This document shows positions 9,073 to 18,509 of a stretch of DNA of 64,000 nt, piece by piece. Numbering within the stretch: the stretch's first letter is position 1; each line of letters opens with the position of its first letter. The position numbers were made by a program, and so were the translations under genes. The notes below the pieces were generated by a model that was not told where the DNA came from, did no database searches, and saw only the letters and a list, made by a program, of their open reading frames with translations. Source of the DNA: Clostridium_AD sp964467165 (GTDB lineage Bacteria; Bacillota; Clostridia; Clostridiales; Clostridiaceae); assembly GCA_964467165.1 (NCBI GenBank), contig CAYXOL010000009.1:1-64000 (forward strand), in the 5' to 3' direction.

Positions 9073-9749
9073 CGTGTCACCTCCCTATCCTCAGTGATTT
9101 CTCCATCTGAAATTCTTACAATACGCTTTGCCTGAAGTGCAAGATCGTTATCATGAGTTATTAAAATGATTGTATTTCCATTGGAATTAAGCTCTTTAAG
9201 CATCTTCATTACTTCTATCCCAGTTTTGCTATCAAGTGCCCCAGTAGGTTCATCAGCAAGAAGTACTGGTGGTTTTGTAACTAGCGCTCTAGCAATAGCT
9301 ACTCTTTGCTGCTGACCTCCTGAAAGTTCAGTGGGTTTATGGTGCATTCTTTCTCTTAATCCAACTGTGGATAGCGCTTCCATTGCTCTTTGCTTAGCTT
9401 CTCTATTATGCACCCCCTGGTAAACCAGTGGAAGTTCCACATTTTCCAAGGCTGAAAGCTTTGGAAGTAAATTAAACTTTTGAAATATGAAACCAATTTT
9501 GAAATTTCTTATTTCAGCTAGCCTATCATCCTTTAACTTACTTATTTCTTGTCCATCCAATTTATAACTTCCAGAGGTTGGAACATCTAAGCAGCCCAGC
9601 ATATTCATAAGCGTAGATTTACCTGAGCCCGAAGGCCCAACTATGGCAACAAACTCATGTAAATTTATGTGCAAATTTATTTTATTTAATGCAGTTACTT
9701 TATTTGCTCCCATTGTATAAATTTTAAATAGATCAGTTATTTGAATCAT
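9069..9749 (-). CDS. ABC transporter ATP-binding protein, MacB/LolD type
   Basis: 226 residues with all ATPase motifs: Walker A GPSGSGKST (about 39-47), Q-loop FQKFNLLPKLSALENVELP, signature LSGGQQQRVAIARAL, Walker B VLLADEPTGALD and the switch histidine in LITHD. It powers the FtsX-type permease encoded next. The ATG overlaps the TAA stop of the adaptor gene (TAATG), so adaptor, ATPase and permease are one translational unit. Confidence 0.95.
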   Translation of the reverse strand: MIQITDLFKIYTMGANKVTALNKINLHINLHEFVAIVGPSGSGKSTLMNMLGCLDVPTSGSYKLDGQEISKLKDDRLAEIRNFKIGFIFQKFNLLPKLSALENVELPLVYQGVHNREAKQRAMEALSTVGLRERMHHKPTELSGGQQQRVAIARALVTKPPVLLADEPTGALDSKTGIEVMKMLKELNSNGNTIILITHDNDLALQAKRIVRISDGEITEDREVTR

Positions 9750-11509
9750 TAGAACCCACCTCCAGGTGCTCTGCCACCACCCATTCCTCCACCTGAGGTG
9801 CTCTTAGTTGAGGTGCTCTTAGTTGTAGATGCAGCTTGAGTTTCTGGTAGAACCACTACGTCTCCTTCCTTTAACCCACTAGTAATTTCAATAGAGGTAT
9901 TATTATTTGATCCAACTTGGACCTCTGTTAGCGCTGAACCCTCATAATAATTTTGTTTTTTATCCGTAGTAGCACTTGCTCTTTTTGAAGCTTTAGCAGC
10001 TGTTTCTTCATTTCCACCCATTCCTGTTCTTCCTGTTGGTGAAAAACCAGAAGATGCCCCTTTAAGATGTACAAAGCTTTTGCCATTAACCGTAGTTATT
10101 GCTTCTATTGGTACAAATAAAATATTTTCTTTATTTGATACTTCTATTTCACCATTTGCATTCATTCCACCCTTAAGCTTATCTAAGTTATCATTAATTT
10201 TAACAGTTACAACATAAGCTGTTACTCCACTTTCTGAAGTTCCAGTCACCGCTACTTTTGAAATTTCTCCAATAACGGCTTTTTTTAATGTATCCGGCAA
10301 TGCATCCACTGTAATATTTGTCTTTTGACCAACTTCAATTTTAGCTATATCTAATTCATCTACGTCTATATCAAACTGCATTTGTGTTGGATCTGACACA
10401 TCAGAAAGCTCATCCCCTGCTTTTATGGTATCTCCAACTTTATTACTTATTTTTGTTACTACTCCAGCAATAGGAGCGACAATCTTATAATTTTCCAGTT
10501 GTTTTGTGTTTAAATTCATATCATTCTGAGCATTTTGTAATTGTAAATCTGAGTTTTGTTTTGCTCTGGTAATATCATCATTCTCCATTTTTATAAGCAC
10601 TTGCCCCGAACTCACCTTTTGGTTTTGCTTAACTGAGATACTTTGGACTGTTCCACCAGTTAAACTTGTAACGGTCTGCTTTTTTATATAACTAAGTGCT
10701 GCAGTGCCTGTGCTTGATACTTCACCCTTTGTAGTTTTAATATCTGCACTTGCAGTCATTCCTCCTTGAATAGCACCTGGATTATTTATTTGAATTTCTA
10801 CAGTGTATAACTTTCCTCCAACCTCCGTTGTAGTTGGCTCATTACTAATATAAGTTACACTTCCATCTACATATTGCATTAATGAAGTTAAATACACCTT
10901 TGCAGTTTGTCCTAGAGTTATTTGACTAATGCTAGAAGCATTATATGTTAACAATACTTTAAGCTTTGTAGTATCAGTCACAGTAAAAACAGTACCTCCC
11001 TTTGAAACTGTATCTCCCTGACTTACTAAAATATCACTAACAATTCCAGTAAACGGAGCCTTAATGGTTAGATCTTTTACTGCATCATCACTTGTGGCTG
11101 CTGATATTTGATTTTGCTTAAAACTATTCAATTTTGAATTTACTGAAGTCTGTGCATCAGCATCATCTAGTTCATACAAAATATCCCCAGCTTTTACCAT
11201 GTCCCCTTCTTTATAATTAACCTTTGTAACTGTGGCTCCAATTTTGGAATATATTTTACTTTCGTTTGTAAAATATATAGGACCTGAACCTGTTACAAGC
11301 ACCTTTAGATTTCCTTTTTCTAGTTTAATGGTGTTTTGCTGTATTACAGTTTTCTTGGCAAAAAATTTATCCTGTATTATATTGCTTTTATATAATACAA
11401 CTGCTCCTCCCACCACAACTACAACAATGATCACTTTTTTAAGGGTTAATTTTGCCATTAAATCTTTAAACTTAAACTCTTTAATTTTTGCTAGTAAATT
11501 TAATTTCAA
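9749..11509 (-). CDS. efflux adaptor protein of MacAB-like transporter (four lipoyl motifs)
   Basis: 586 residues. An N-terminal helix (VIIVVVVVGGAVVLYKSNII) is followed by four lipoyl half-motifs (starting near GATVTKVNYKEGDMVKAGD, IKAPFTGIVSDILVSQGD, TGGTVQSISVKQNQKVSSG and IVAPIAGVVTKISNKVGD), a barrel domain and a C-terminal hairpin region. It ends in a Gly-rich tail (GGGMGGGRAPGGGF) unusual for adaptors. It is a paralog of the adaptor at 3148-4707 and uses the same TTG start behind GGAAGGTGA. It is expected to bridge the ABC pump to the cell wall. Confidence 0.9.
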   Translation of the reverse strand: MKLNLLAKIKEFKFKDLMAKLTLKKVIIVVVVVGGAVVLYKSNIIQDKFFAKKTVIQQNTIKLEKGNLKVLVTGSGPIYFTNESKIYSKIGATVTKVNYKEGDMVKAGDILYELDDADAQTSVNSKLNSFKQNQISAATSDDAVKDLTIKAPFTGIVSDILVSQGDTVSKGGTVFTVTDTTKLKVLLTYNASSISQITLGQTAKVYLTSLMQYVDGSVTYISNEPTTTEVGGKLYTVEIQINNPGAIQGGMTASADIKTTKGEVSSTGTAALSYIKKQTVTSLTGGTVQSISVKQNQKVSSGQVLIKMENDDITRAKQNSDLQLQNAQNDMNLNTKQLENYKIVAPIAGVVTKISNKVGDTIKAGDELSDVSDPTQMQFDIDVDELDIAKIEVGQKTNITVDALPDTLKKAVIGEISKVAVTGTSESGVTAYVVTVKINDNLDKLKGGMNANGEIEVSNKENILFVPIEAITTVNGKSFVHLKGASSGFSPTGRTGMGGNEETAAKASKRASATTDKKQNYYEGSALTEVQVGSNNNTSIEITSGLKEGDVVVLPETQAASTTKSTSTKSTSGGGMGGGRAPGGGF

Positions 11510-11555
11510 TACATTTCACCTTCCATTCATGTTAATCATAGATATATTCTTAACA

Positions 11556-12905
11556 TTAATTTATATTGTATTTTTGCATCCTATAAATTAATGCAGATCT
11601 TGTAATACCTAGCAGCTTAGCCGTATTGCTTTGGTTATAACTACTCATATCTAAGGCTTTAATAATAAGTTCTCGTTCTACATCTTCAAGATTAATACCT
11701 TCCTCTGGAAAATTTATCATAAGCTCTTTTGATTTTCTTCTTTTGCCCATAATTTCTATGGGAAGCTCTGATGCGTTGATATATGGCTCCTTAGCTAATA
11801 TAACAATTCTCTCTATAACATTTTCAAGTTCACGTATATTTCCCGGCCAATAATAACTTTTAAGCTTTTTCATAGCTTCAGGCATAAACCCTTTTATCTT
11901 TTTATGAGTATCATATTTTTTCATAAATATCCCTAAAAGGTCACTTATGTCCTCTTTTCTATCCCTAAGAGGTGGAATCTCAATTGGAACAACATTTAAT
12001 TTATAGTAAAGATCCTCCCTAAAAGTTCCATTTAAAACAGCCTCTGTTAGGTTCTTATTTGTTGATGCAATAACTCTCACATCAATTTTCAGATTTTCAC
12101 TCCCGCCCACTCTTTGAATTTTTTTTTCTTCAAAGGCTCTTAAAAGCTTAACCTGCATACTTACGCTCATCTTTTCTATATCATCAAAAAATATTGTGCC
12201 TCTACTTGCAAGTTCCAATTTACCAAGCACCCTTCCCCCATTACTGCCAAATTCATCACTCTTAAAGCCAAAAACCTCACCTTCTGCTAAATTCTCTGCC
12301 AATATTCCACAGTTAAATATTATAAATGGCTCCTTAGAACGGTGACTTAATTGATGTATTCTTCTTGCCATGAGTTCCTTTCCAGTTCCACTTTCGCCAG
12401 TTATTAATACCGTGGCTGTAGTTTTCGCTATTTTATCCATGGATTGATAGATTAAATTAAGCTTATCATCTTTACTTGTGAGTTCTTCATTTTTAAATCT
12501 CCTAGCTTCTTCATTTCTTAAATAATTAACTTCTCCCTTAAGCTGGCGAAGTTCCATTACTTTTTCAGCTTGGATCATTAGTTCATCTAGATCAAAAGGT
12601 TTTGTTATATAGTCATAAGCTCCTTTTTTCATACTTTCAATGGCTGTATCAATGCTTCCATGGGCAGTAATTATTATAACCGATATATCCTTTTGTATTT
12701 TTTTTAATTCTTCAAGAACCATCATTCCATCCATATCTTTTAGCCTTAAATCTAAAAATACTAAATCAAAACTTTGCTTTTCCACTTGGAGTATTCCTGA
12801 TTTTCCATCAAGAGTTAAATAAATGTCATTATCTGTATTTTCAAAAGCCTTTTGTATAATCCACCCTATATATTCCTCATCGTCAATTACTAAAATCCTA
12901 CCCAC
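11556..12905 (-). CDS. NtrC-type response regulator lacking the GAFTGA motif
   Basis: About 449 residues, starting at the GTG at 12905; an in-frame GTG at 12914 overlaps the GGAGGTG ribosome site. It has a receiver domain with the phosphorylated Asp in FLDLRL (about residue 52), an AAA+ domain with Walker A GESGTGKE, Walker B-like TIFFDDIEKM, and LYYKLNVVPIEIPPLRDR. A Fis-type helix-turn-helix closes it (YNQSNTAKLLGITRSALIYR). Where sigma-54 activators carry GAFTGA, this protein has FGFKSDEFGSNGGRVLGKLE, so the loop that contacts sigma-54 is gone. It may act without sigma-54. The gene overlaps the kinase gene and precedes the adaptor it probably controls. Confidence 0.9.
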   Translation of the reverse strand: MGRILVIDDEEYIGWIIQKAFENTDNDIYLTLDGKSGILQVEKQSFDLVFLDLRLKDMDGMMVLEELKKIQKDISVIIITAHGSIDTAIESMKKGAYDYITKPFDLDELMIQAEKVMELRQLKGEVNYLRNEEARRFKNEELTSKDDKLNLIYQSMDKIAKTTATVLITGESGTGKELMARRIHQLSHRSKEPFIIFNCGILAENLAEGEVFGFKSDEFGSNGGRVLGKLELASRGTIFFDDIEKMSVSMQVKLLRAFEEKKIQRVGGSENLKIDVRVIASTNKNLTEAVLNGTFREDLYYKLNVVPIEIPPLRDRKEDISDLLGIFMKKYDTHKKIKGFMPEAMKKLKSYYWPGNIRELENVIERIVILAKEPYINASELPIEIMGKRRKSKELMINFPEEGINLEDVERELIIKALDMSSYNQSNTAKLLGITRSALIYRMQKYNIN

Positions 12906-14394
12906 TATCCTCACCTCCCTGCTTGTAGCATGGTAATTTTACAATAAATTTAGAACCTCCATTACTTTTGCTACTAACTTCAATGTTTCCTCCGTGTAGC
13001 CCAATTATTCCATTGCTTATGGACAATCCAAGACCTGTCCCATTTGATTTTGTAGTATAATAAGGATTAAAAATATTCTTAATCTGGATTTCATCCATTC
13101 CAATACCAGTATCTTCAAAAGTGCTAACTATAAACCCCTCTTCTTCTCTTGTTATTATTGTTAATGTACCACCATTTTCCATGGCTTCACAAGCATTGAT
13201 AATTATATTCACAAAAACCTGTTTTATTTTATCACAATCCATATTTACGTATGGCATTTTCTCGCCGTATTCGGTTTTAAGACAAACATGATTCTCTTGT
13301 ATATACTTATTTGTAAAAGAAAGAACACTTCTAATAAGCACATTTATGTCCATATTCATAAGGATCTGTTTTGATGGTCTTGCGTAATCAAGCAGCTCCT
13401 GTATTACCTTGCTCTCCCTATCAGATTGCTCTTTAACTATCCTTACATATTCCGTTAATCTTTCATCACCTTTAAAATCTCTTTCCATGAGTTGAACAGT
13501 TCCCCGTATTATTCCTAGGGGATTTCTTATTTCATGAGCTACCCCTGATATCAAATGTCCCAGTGATGCCAGCTTTTCAGATCTAGCCAAATCTTCTTCT
13601 ATCTTTTCTTTCTTTTGTAGTGTTTGTGCCATGATGTTAATAGATTCAACAACATTGCCTATATCTCCACCCATGTCCTCTATTCTAATGGATAGGTCGC
13701 TTGACATAGCTTCAAGACCACCTTTGATTTTTTTTATATTACTATTCAGATTCTTGATAATAGCTAGCAGTAAAAGTAGACTTATTATTAATCCTAAGGG
13801 AATTATAAAAATCAATGATATTACTATTTTTCTATTGGTGTTAAGTTCTGGTGGAAGAAAATTATCACTCCAAACTACAGCAACAACTTCCTTATCTATT
13901 AATATGGGATGAAAATATCTTTGAATCTCTCTCCCATCCACTTCTATATAATCTACCCTATCAACTTTTGTATCTATAACCACTTTTAACCTCTCTGAAA
14001 TATCTTTTTCAATTTCATAATATTGGATTTCATCATTTTTTCTATGTAGACTTCTATCCACAAGTTTTCCATAGGCATAACGTTTTTCATTAGAACACAC
14101 ATATATACCTATTCTTGTATCCCTTACACTCCTTGAAAGAGGTTCAAAACTTGAAGCAATAAAACTCTCTGGATTATCTATGTTTTTTAGATTTGAAACC
14201 TTTTTCTTATCGATTGTGTCACCTATGTATTCTAAAAAATTTCTTGATCTATCTTCCTGCATAGACCTAACAGCCTGACTCATTTTTGATGGCAAAAATA
14301 TATTCCATACCAATACAGCTGCTGGCACACACAAGGCTATAATCAACACTAAAATTATTTGAAACCTTAACCCTTTATTTAAAATCCATTTCAT
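12898..14394 (-). CDS. membrane sensor histidine kinase
   Basis: About 498 residues; the ATG at 14394 (MKWILNKG) lies eight bases from GGAGG, whereas the upstream ATG at 14409 overlaps that site. It has two membrane helices (near the N-terminus and about residues 195-220), an extracellular sensor domain between them, a HAMP-like linker, the phospho-accepting His in VAHEIRNPLGII, the N-box NIIINACEAM, and ATP-binding boxes FEDTGIGMD and GTGLGLSISN. It pairs with the overlapping NtrC-type regulator. The signal is unknown; antimicrobial peptides or envelope stress would fit the adjacent exporter. Confidence 0.94.
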   Translation of the reverse strand: MKWILNKGLRFQIILVLIIALCVPAAVLVWNIFLPSKMSQAVRSMQEDRSRNFLEYIGDTIDKKKVSNLKNIDNPESFIASSFEPLSRSVRDTRIGIYVCSNEKRYAYGKLVDRSLHRKNDEIQYYEIEKDISERLKVVIDTKVDRVDYIEVDGREIQRYFHPILIDKEVVAVVWSDNFLPPELNTNRKIVISLIFIIPLGLIISLLLLLAIIKNLNSNIKKIKGGLEAMSSDLSIRIEDMGGDIGNVVESINIMAQTLQKKEKIEEDLARSEKLASLGHLISGVAHEIRNPLGIIRGTVQLMERDFKGDERLTEYVRIVKEQSDRESKVIQELLDYARPSKQILMNMDINVLIRSVLSFTNKYIQENHVCLKTEYGEKMPYVNMDCDKIKQVFVNIIINACEAMENGGTLTIITREEEGFIVSTFEDTGIGMDEIQIKNIFNPYYTTKSNGTGLGLSISNGIIGLHGGNIEVSSKSNGGSKFIVKLPCYKQGGEDSG

Positions 14395-14509
14395 CATGAA
14401 TTCCTCCATAATATTTTATATCTTTATGCTTGTTCGCAATAATTCATATCTTATATTAATAAATCCATTTCACTACGAAATTTCATTTAATATTGTCAAT
14501 TATACAGCA

Positions 14510-14560
14510 AAAAAATGTATGAAAGCAAACAATATCTGTCTGTTTTCATACACTTTTTTT
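14510..14560 (-). terminator. intrinsic terminator of the SLAP gene
   Basis: Imperfect stem (GTATGAAA with TTTCATAC and flanking bases) with A-rich and T-rich flanks. On the minus strand the hairpin is followed by seven T, and it lies just after the end of the gene at 14579-15196. Confidence 0.8.
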
Positions 14561-14578
14561 AACTTGCTTAACTATGAT

Positions 14579-15196
14579 CTATTCCGTTTCAAAACTAACT
14601 GTCCAAGTTGTTAAGTCCCCTGCTTGTTCACTAAGAAGTGATTTTTCTATTTGCACTTCACTTATTGCTATTTTAGAAGGAGCCACGCTCTTATTTATGT
14701 CGATAAGACCAGCTATTATAACTTTACCTTTTGCATCTTTTAACTTGAACGGAAACTTTTCTATGGTCATTTCAGTAGTGGCACCATTATAAATTAATAG
14801 CATTACTTTTAAATCACCGCTATGGATTGCTTCAACACTAAAAGGAAATACCCTTGCATATCCATCAATATTAACAATTTCCCTTTCAGAAAAATCTAGC
14901 AATTTAACAAGTTCTAATTCACTTAACTCCTCTGAAATTTCAACAAATCCAGCTTTAATCAATTTTTCAATGAGAATTTCTTTAGGAGTCTTTTTTGAAT
15001 CTTCCTTTACTTTTTCATCTAAATTGTTCTCCTGGTCTACGTTTAGTATTTTGCCATCTGGCCAAATCCTATAAACAAAACTATTAGATAAATCTCTCTG
15101 AACCAAATCCTCGCTAGTAATTGTAACCAATCCACTTAATTCACTATTTATAACAATAATGTCAGTTCCAATAGTTTCTTTATCAATATTACTCAT
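14579..15196 (-). CDS. SLAP-domain protein
   Basis: 205 residues from the ATG at 15196 (MSNIDKE), about ten bases from AGGAAAGG; earlier TTG and ATG codons at 15220 and 15205 overlap that site. No signal peptide or membrane helix is seen. The C-terminal 90 residues (VFPFSVEAIHSGDLKVMLLI, then EKFPFKLKDAKGKVI) match the SLAP domain pattern: a strand, a central P-x-x-L/K-x-D segment and a final W/V-x-F strand. SLAP proteins are linked to S-layer or accessory secretion loci in Firmicutes. Relatives are the two-domain protein at 22925-23731 and the pseudogene at 39004-39810. Confidence 0.7.
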   Translation of the reverse strand: MSNIDKETIGTDIIVINSELSGLVTITSEDLVQRDLSNSFVYRIWPDGKILNVDQENNLDEKVKEDSKKTPKEILIEKLIKAGFVEISEELSELELVKLLDFSEREIVNIDGYARVFPFSVEAIHSGDLKVMLLIYNGATTEMTIEKFPFKLKDAKGKVIIAGLIDINKSVAPSKIAISEVQIEKSLLSEQAGDLTTWTVSFETE

Positions 15197-15391
15197 ATTG
15201 TACATTCCTTTCCTCAACAATAATATTTTATAATTTTAAATAATTTTTCTACATTACAATATTATAGCATAACTTTCATATTATAAAAACACAATGTTCA
15301 ACCTTCTAAATTGACTGTGAAGTTTCAATGATAATTCTTAAAACTTGACAATATCTATGATTTTGGCTAAACTTCTAAGGAGGTGATTTTT

Positions 15392-15787
15392 ATGAAAAAA
15401 TTTATATATATTTTTATGGTATTAAGTATATCAATATTATTTGTTGCATGTGGTGCCAAAAATGACAGTAGTGCCAGTAATAAAGCTGCAACCAATATAA
15501 CTTATACTACAAAATTAGCATATCTTCCTTCGTATAACGGAGTACAGCCAACGGAGTACACTGCTGCAAAGGGAAAAACACAACTTGCTACTTCTAAATA
15601 TACTATAAAAAATACTACAGATGCAAAGGTATTTGAAGATTATGAAAATACTTTAAAAAAAGATGGGTGGACTATTACGGACTCAAAAAAATACAATAGT
15701 ATTTTTGCAAAAAAAGATACACATATGTTAAACATTATAGTTCAGAAATACGACAAAGATGTGATACTACAAATTATGTCAAAATAA
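15392..15787 (+). CDS. small lipoprotein of unknown function
   Basis: 131 residues starting at the ATG at 15392 behind a perfect AAGGAGGTGA. A signal peptide ends in the lipobox FVAC (cysteine near residue 20), so it should be lipid-anchored outside the membrane. The mature part is Lys-, Thr- and Ser-rich with two halves (YTTKLAYLPSYNGV and YENTLKKDGWTITDSKKYN). I do not recognise the family. A short broken copy of its middle lies at 22726-22808, next to the second SLAP gene. It is one of the few plus-strand genes and ends at a strong bidirectional terminator. Confidence 0.85.
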   Translation: MKKFIYIFMVLSISILFVACGAKNDSSASNKAATNITYTTKLAYLPSYNGVQPTEYTAAKGKTQLATSKYTIKNTTDAKVFEDYENTLKKDGWTITDSKKYNSIFAKKDTHMLNIIVQKYDKDVILQIMSK

Positions 15788-15845
15788 CCCATTGTAATGT
15801 TTATACATTTCTTTGCAATCAGCTTAGAGATGTATATATTTAATT

Positions 15846-15885
15846 AAAAATCAGTACAGGAATAAATTCCTGTACTGATTTTTTG
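15846..15885. terminator. bidirectional intrinsic terminator
   Basis: A long near-perfect stem (AATCAGTACAGGAAT with ATTCCTGTACTGATT, 15849-15879) flanked by A-run and T-run. It serves the lipoprotein gene on the plus strand and the CWB2 gene on the minus strand. Confidence 0.92.
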
Positions 15886-15944
15886 TGTCCCAAAATCTCT
15901 AAAATCAGCTAATAACAATGTTTTAACCAATTATGGATTTTAAT

Positions 15945-18206
15945 CTACTTATTAAACAATGTATTTATAGCTGAATCTTTTACTGCCCCTTGTTGTCCAA
16001 ATATATAAACATTATTAATTTGTGGAAGTTTTTCACTTATATACTTAGTAGTTACATCTTGTAAATCATTATCATTTACAAGTACTATAGCTGTAGAATA
16101 CATTGCCGCAATTGCAGATCCTGAAAGAGCATCTGGAAAATCTTTTCCTGTAGCTACACATATATTACTAAAACTTAAACTACTCTCGAATCTCTTTATT
16201 ATATTAATGTTTCTTTCATAGGGATTACTACCAACTATCCTTTCTATACTAGGAAACTTATTTGCTACATTACTGCTTATTAAATCAGTATCACCTAAAA
16301 TATATGTCTTTGTAAAAGAATTTTTGCTCATAAATGTATTTGTAGAAGCAGGTAATACGTCTTTATTAGTTAATATTATTGGAATACCTTTTTTAGCTGC
16401 AATAGACGAAGCAGATAGTGCATCTGAATATTGCAAACCATTAGTTACCATTATTTCTCCAGATACTGTGCCTAGCTTTTCAGCTATTTTTATAGAAGTT
16501 TCAAACCTATCAGCTCCACCAAGTCTTTCAGTAGCTATACCCATTGTATTAAGCTGTTTTTCAACACTTTGCGATATAACACCAGTACCACCAGTTATAA
16601 TAATATGAGCTACACTTAATCTTTTAAGCTCAGTTATTACAGTTTGAGGTATTGAATTTTTATCCGTCAATAGAATTGGTGCATTATATTTTTTTGCAAG
16701 TGGTGCTGCACTTAAGGCATCAGGATAATCGTTACCTGTAGCAAGTACCACATAACTTGAAGCTGTTTTCCAACCTGACTGAGCTATAGCTATTGCAGTT
16801 TGGTATCTATCAGCCCCACCAAGCCTTACAAGCTTTGCAGTACTTTTAGCATTAATAGCAATTGCACAGCTGGCAGTTTTAGATCCATCTACACTTGTAG
16901 CAGTAATAATTGTGCTTCCTGCACTTACAGGAGTTACCACTCCATTAAATACATTTGCAACTGCAGTATTTGAAGAAGTCCAAGTTATACTTTTGTTTGT
17001 TGCAGTAGTTGGACTTATTGTGGCAACTAAAGTACCTATTGATCCAAGATTTAAAGTATCTGAGGTTTTATTTAAACTTATTGAGGTTACTGCTAAACCT
17101 GATAATGCCGAATCAATAACGGAAACTATACAACTTGCAGTCTTATATCCATCTACACTTGTAGCTGTAATAATTGCACTTCCTGTGCTTACAGGGATTA
17201 ACACTCCACTAACTACTTTGACAACAGCAATATTTGAAGAAGACCAAGTTATATTTTGATTTGCTGCAGTAGTTGGATTTATTGTCACAGTTAGAGTATC
17301 TACTGATCCAAGATTTAAAGTATCAGAGGTCTTATTTAAACTTATTGAGGTTACTTTTGAAGCTACTGTTCCTGAAGCATTGACGATAACACTACAGTTT
17401 GCTTTCTTACTACCATCCGCTGTAGTTGCTGTAACTGTAGCAACGCCTTCCCTTACTGCAATTAATATACCATCTGATACTTGTACTATACTTGTATCTG
17501 ATGAGGCCCAGGTTACATTTTGGTTTGTTGAGTTTGCCGGATTAACCGATGCAGTTAATACATCTGATCCCCCAACTGTTAAGTAAGCTGAAATTTTATT
17601 TAAATTTATTGATATTACGGGGCTACTAACCTTAACAACACAGCTTGCAACATTACTTCCATTAACTGTTGTCGCTGTAATTATTGCAGTTCCTGCTCCT
17701 ATTCCAATTACTAATCCATTATTGACTTGTACTACAGAAGTATTGGAAGATGACCAAGTTACAGTTTGAGTTGTTCCAGTACTTTGGTTTACTGTGGCTA
17801 TTAAAGTATCGTTTCCAAAAATAGTTAATTCAACTAAAGCTTTATTTAAACTTATAGAGGTATTTACTTGGTTAACAATAACCATACAAGATGCGCTCTT
17901 ATAGCCATCCGCTGTAGTTGCAGTAATCATTGCAGTTCCTGGACTTACTGCCATAACCACTCCACTAAATACTTTTACTACACTCTCGTTAGAGGATGTC
18001 CAATTAATAGTTTGATTTGTTGCAGTGGGTGGAGTTATAGTAGCTATTAAAGTATCTACTGTATTAACTTCTAAAATATCTGTAATTTTATTTAAACTTA
18101 TTGATGTTACATTAACTATGGTACTTGCAAATACCTGTACATTCATAGCTTGCAGCAAAAAAACCATCACAAAACAGATAATAATATTTGAATGTCTTTT
18201 TTTCAT
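15945..18206 (-). CDS. cell-wall-anchored protein, five BIG2 domains + three CWB2 repeats
   Basis: 753 residues from the ATG at 18206, behind GGGGGGC; an upstream ATG at 18239 has no site. After a signal peptide (cleaved near QVFAS) come five Ig-like BIG2 repeats of about 82 residues, each with ISLNK...W(T/S)SSN...V...G...ITAT. Three CWB2 repeats follow from about residue 450 (RLGGADRYQTAIAIA, ERLGGADRFETSIKIA, RIVGSNPYERNINII), which hold proteins non-covalently to the wall. BIG2 repeats 4 and 5 are very alike, and the paralog at 18846 has only four, so a domain was gained or lost. The BIG2 part projects outward and may serve adhesion. It ends at the shared terminator at 15846. Confidence 0.93.
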   Translation of the reverse strand: MKKRHSNIIICFVMVFLLQAMNVQVFASTIVNVTSISLNKITDILEVNTVDTLIATITPPTATNQTINWTSSNESVVKVFSGVVMAVSPGTAMITATTADGYKSASCMVIVNQVNTSISLNKALVELTIFGNDTLIATVNQSTGTTQTVTWSSSNTSVVQVNNGLVIGIGAGTAIITATTVNGSNVASCVVKVSSPVISINLNKISAYLTVGGSDVLTASVNPANSTNQNVTWASSDTSIVQVSDGILIAVREGVATVTATTADGSKKANCSVIVNASGTVASKVTSISLNKTSDTLNLGSVDTLTVTINPTTAANQNITWSSSNIAVVKVVSGVLIPVSTGSAIITATSVDGYKTASCIVSVIDSALSGLAVTSISLNKTSDTLNLGSIGTLVATISPTTATNKSITWTSSNTAVANVFNGVVTPVSAGSTIITATSVDGSKTASCAIAINAKSTAKLVRLGGADRYQTAIAIAQSGWKTASSYVVLATGNDYPDALSAAPLAKKYNAPILLTDKNSIPQTVITELKRLSVAHIIITGGTGVISQSVEKQLNTMGIATERLGGADRFETSIKIAEKLGTVSGEIMVTNGLQYSDALSASSIAAKKGIPIILTNKDVLPASTNTFMSKNSFTKTYILGDTDLISSNVANKFPSIERIVGSNPYERNINIIKRFESSLSFSNICVATGKDFPDALSGSAIAAMYSTAIVLVNDNDLQDVTTKYISEKLPQINNVYIFGQQGAVKDSAINTLFNK

Positions 18207-18309
18207 AATAATTTGCCCCCCGTATAATATTAATTCCATTAATATCTATATTAACATAAACTATTCCATAGTAAAACTAATTTAGTGCTAATTTTTAATA
18301 TTTTTTTTA

Positions 18310-18474
18310 ATAAAATGCACCTTGGATACTGTTGGGTATAAGGTTTTGTATCAGGTATGATCTTTACTAATTTCATCATCTGTTGAATTAAAATAAGAAT
18401 GATTTACTAATGCATCACAAGCTGTATATCTCGTTAAAAAGGCGTCATATTGAGCATTGTTTACTATCCAATCC
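18310..18474 (-). pseudogene. remnant of a CWB2-transglutaminase gene, catalytic core deleted
   Basis: Read on the minus strand it gives WIVNNAQYDAFLTRYTACD, then LVNHSYFNSTDDEISKDHT, a stop, and YKTLYPTVSKVH. The intact gene at 20938-22674 has the same flanks but holds about 60 more residues between VNHS and SYFN, including the catalytic Cys, His and Asp. The TGG of HTWDK has become TGA. The spacer on its left also matches that of the intact pair. Confidence 0.88.
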
Positions 18475-18509
18475 CCACATTATTCATACAACACTAAAAA
18501 GCCTTAAAT

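Noticed and set aside
11480..11620. Possible sigma-54 promoter ahead of the adaptor gene, expected from the NtrC-type regulator
   Set aside because: No GG-N10-GC spaced -24/-12 pair found on the minus strand here or ahead of the kinase gene; the regulator itself lacks GAFTGA.
16324..17586. Plus-strand open frames of 60-115 codons opposite the BIG2-CWB2 gene
   Set aside because: They mirror the codon pattern of the minus-strand repeats, have no ribosome sites and occur in the same places in both paralogs.
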